Below are positions 5,848 through 6,006 of a stretch of DNA of 6,006 bases, piece after piece. The notes beneath the pieces are model-generated. The model made no database searches, was not told the DNA's origin, and was given only the letters and a program-made list of their open reading frames with translations. Made by a program: the position numbers and the translations under genes. The number at the start of each line of letters is the position of its first letter. The first letter of the stretch is position 1. Source of the DNA: Desulfobulbaceae bacterium UBA2775 (GTDB lineage Bacteria; Desulfobacterota; Desulfobulbia; Desulfobulbales; Desulfocapsaceae); NCBI GenBank assembly GCA_002352445.1, contig DEIL01000067.1, positions 1-6,006 on the forward strand, written 5' to 3'.

Positions 5848-6006
5848 TTAGTAACCATAATATACATTATGCGACATTAGTTTTTTGACCTGTTGTGGTG
5901 GGGAAATAAATTCTTTCAGGCTGGTCTTCCAAGTTCCAGGTTTAAATGCTATAAATATTGCCTGATTTCTGATGTCACTCAGGTATGATAAACTCGTAAA
6001 AAGGTC
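5848..6006 (-). CDS. Possible C-terminal end of an unrecognised protein (cut by window edge)
   Basis: On the reverse strand one frame is open from the right edge for 52 codons to a TAA at 5850-5848. The start lies outside the window. The translation has ordinary protein composition (for example SYLSDIRNQAIFIAFKPGTW, then a basic stretch with PPQQVKK, ending HNVYYGY). I do not recognise the family and see no transmembrane segment. A frame this long can occur by chance in AT-rich sequence, so this is a tentative call. If real, the gene converges on recJ with 91 bases between the two stops. Confidence 0.4.
   Translation of the reverse strand, partial: DLFTSLSYLSDIRNQAIFIAFKPGTWKTSLKEFISPPQQVKKLMSHNVYYGY

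Noticed and set aside
1..6006. CRISPR array, tRNA or rRNA gene, insertion sequence, phage or defence genes
   Set aside because: No regularly spaced repeats, tRNA-like cloverleaf, transposase or defence motif was found on either strand by eye. The coding content is housekeeping.

Overview
This is a compact stretch of bacterial chromosome with housekeeping genes on both strands around a divergent centre near 2536-2639. By eye the base composition is moderately AT-leaning. The gene content is mixed: an uncharacterised radical SAM family, SerC, TrmL, a membrane-anchored helix-hairpin-helix protein, MiaA and RecJ. The protein sequences suggest a Gram-negative, anaerobic-type bacterium, perhaps of the Desulfobacterota (former Deltaproteobacteria). 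That placement is inference from family resemblance, not proof.

Left half, minus strand. Transcription from the centre leftwards reads trmL (2535-2053), then after 22 bases serC (2030-939). A 287-base gap follows (938-652), and then the N-terminal 217 codons of a radical SAM protein (651 to the left edge). The gap is not empty. It holds a composite inverted repeat (793-908, with perfect 19-base arms at 822-840 and 874-892), a perfect TATAAT box facing left (725-720), and a second inverted repeat (667-712) that would form a hairpin in the 5' leader of the radical SAM gene.

Right half, plus strand. A small membrane-anchored ComEA-like protein (2640-3098) overlaps miaA (3095-4039) by four bases. 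After 22 bases comes recJ (4062-5756). The three look like one transcription unit. The last 250 bases hold no complete gene. An open frame entering from the right edge on the minus strand (6006-5848) may be the C-terminus of an unrecognised converging gene.

How the genes relate. TrmL (2'-O-methylation of wobble base 34) and MiaA (isopentenylation of A37) act on the same anticodon loop, and in E. coli TrmL depends on the A37 modification. They lie on the two arms of one divergent region. The HhH protein and RecJ both handle DNA. SerC belongs to serine (and sometimes PLP) biosynthesis and has no obvious tie to the rest. I see no mobile-element gene, CRISPR array, RNA gene or defence system. The most interesting non-coding signal is the palindromic element after serC.
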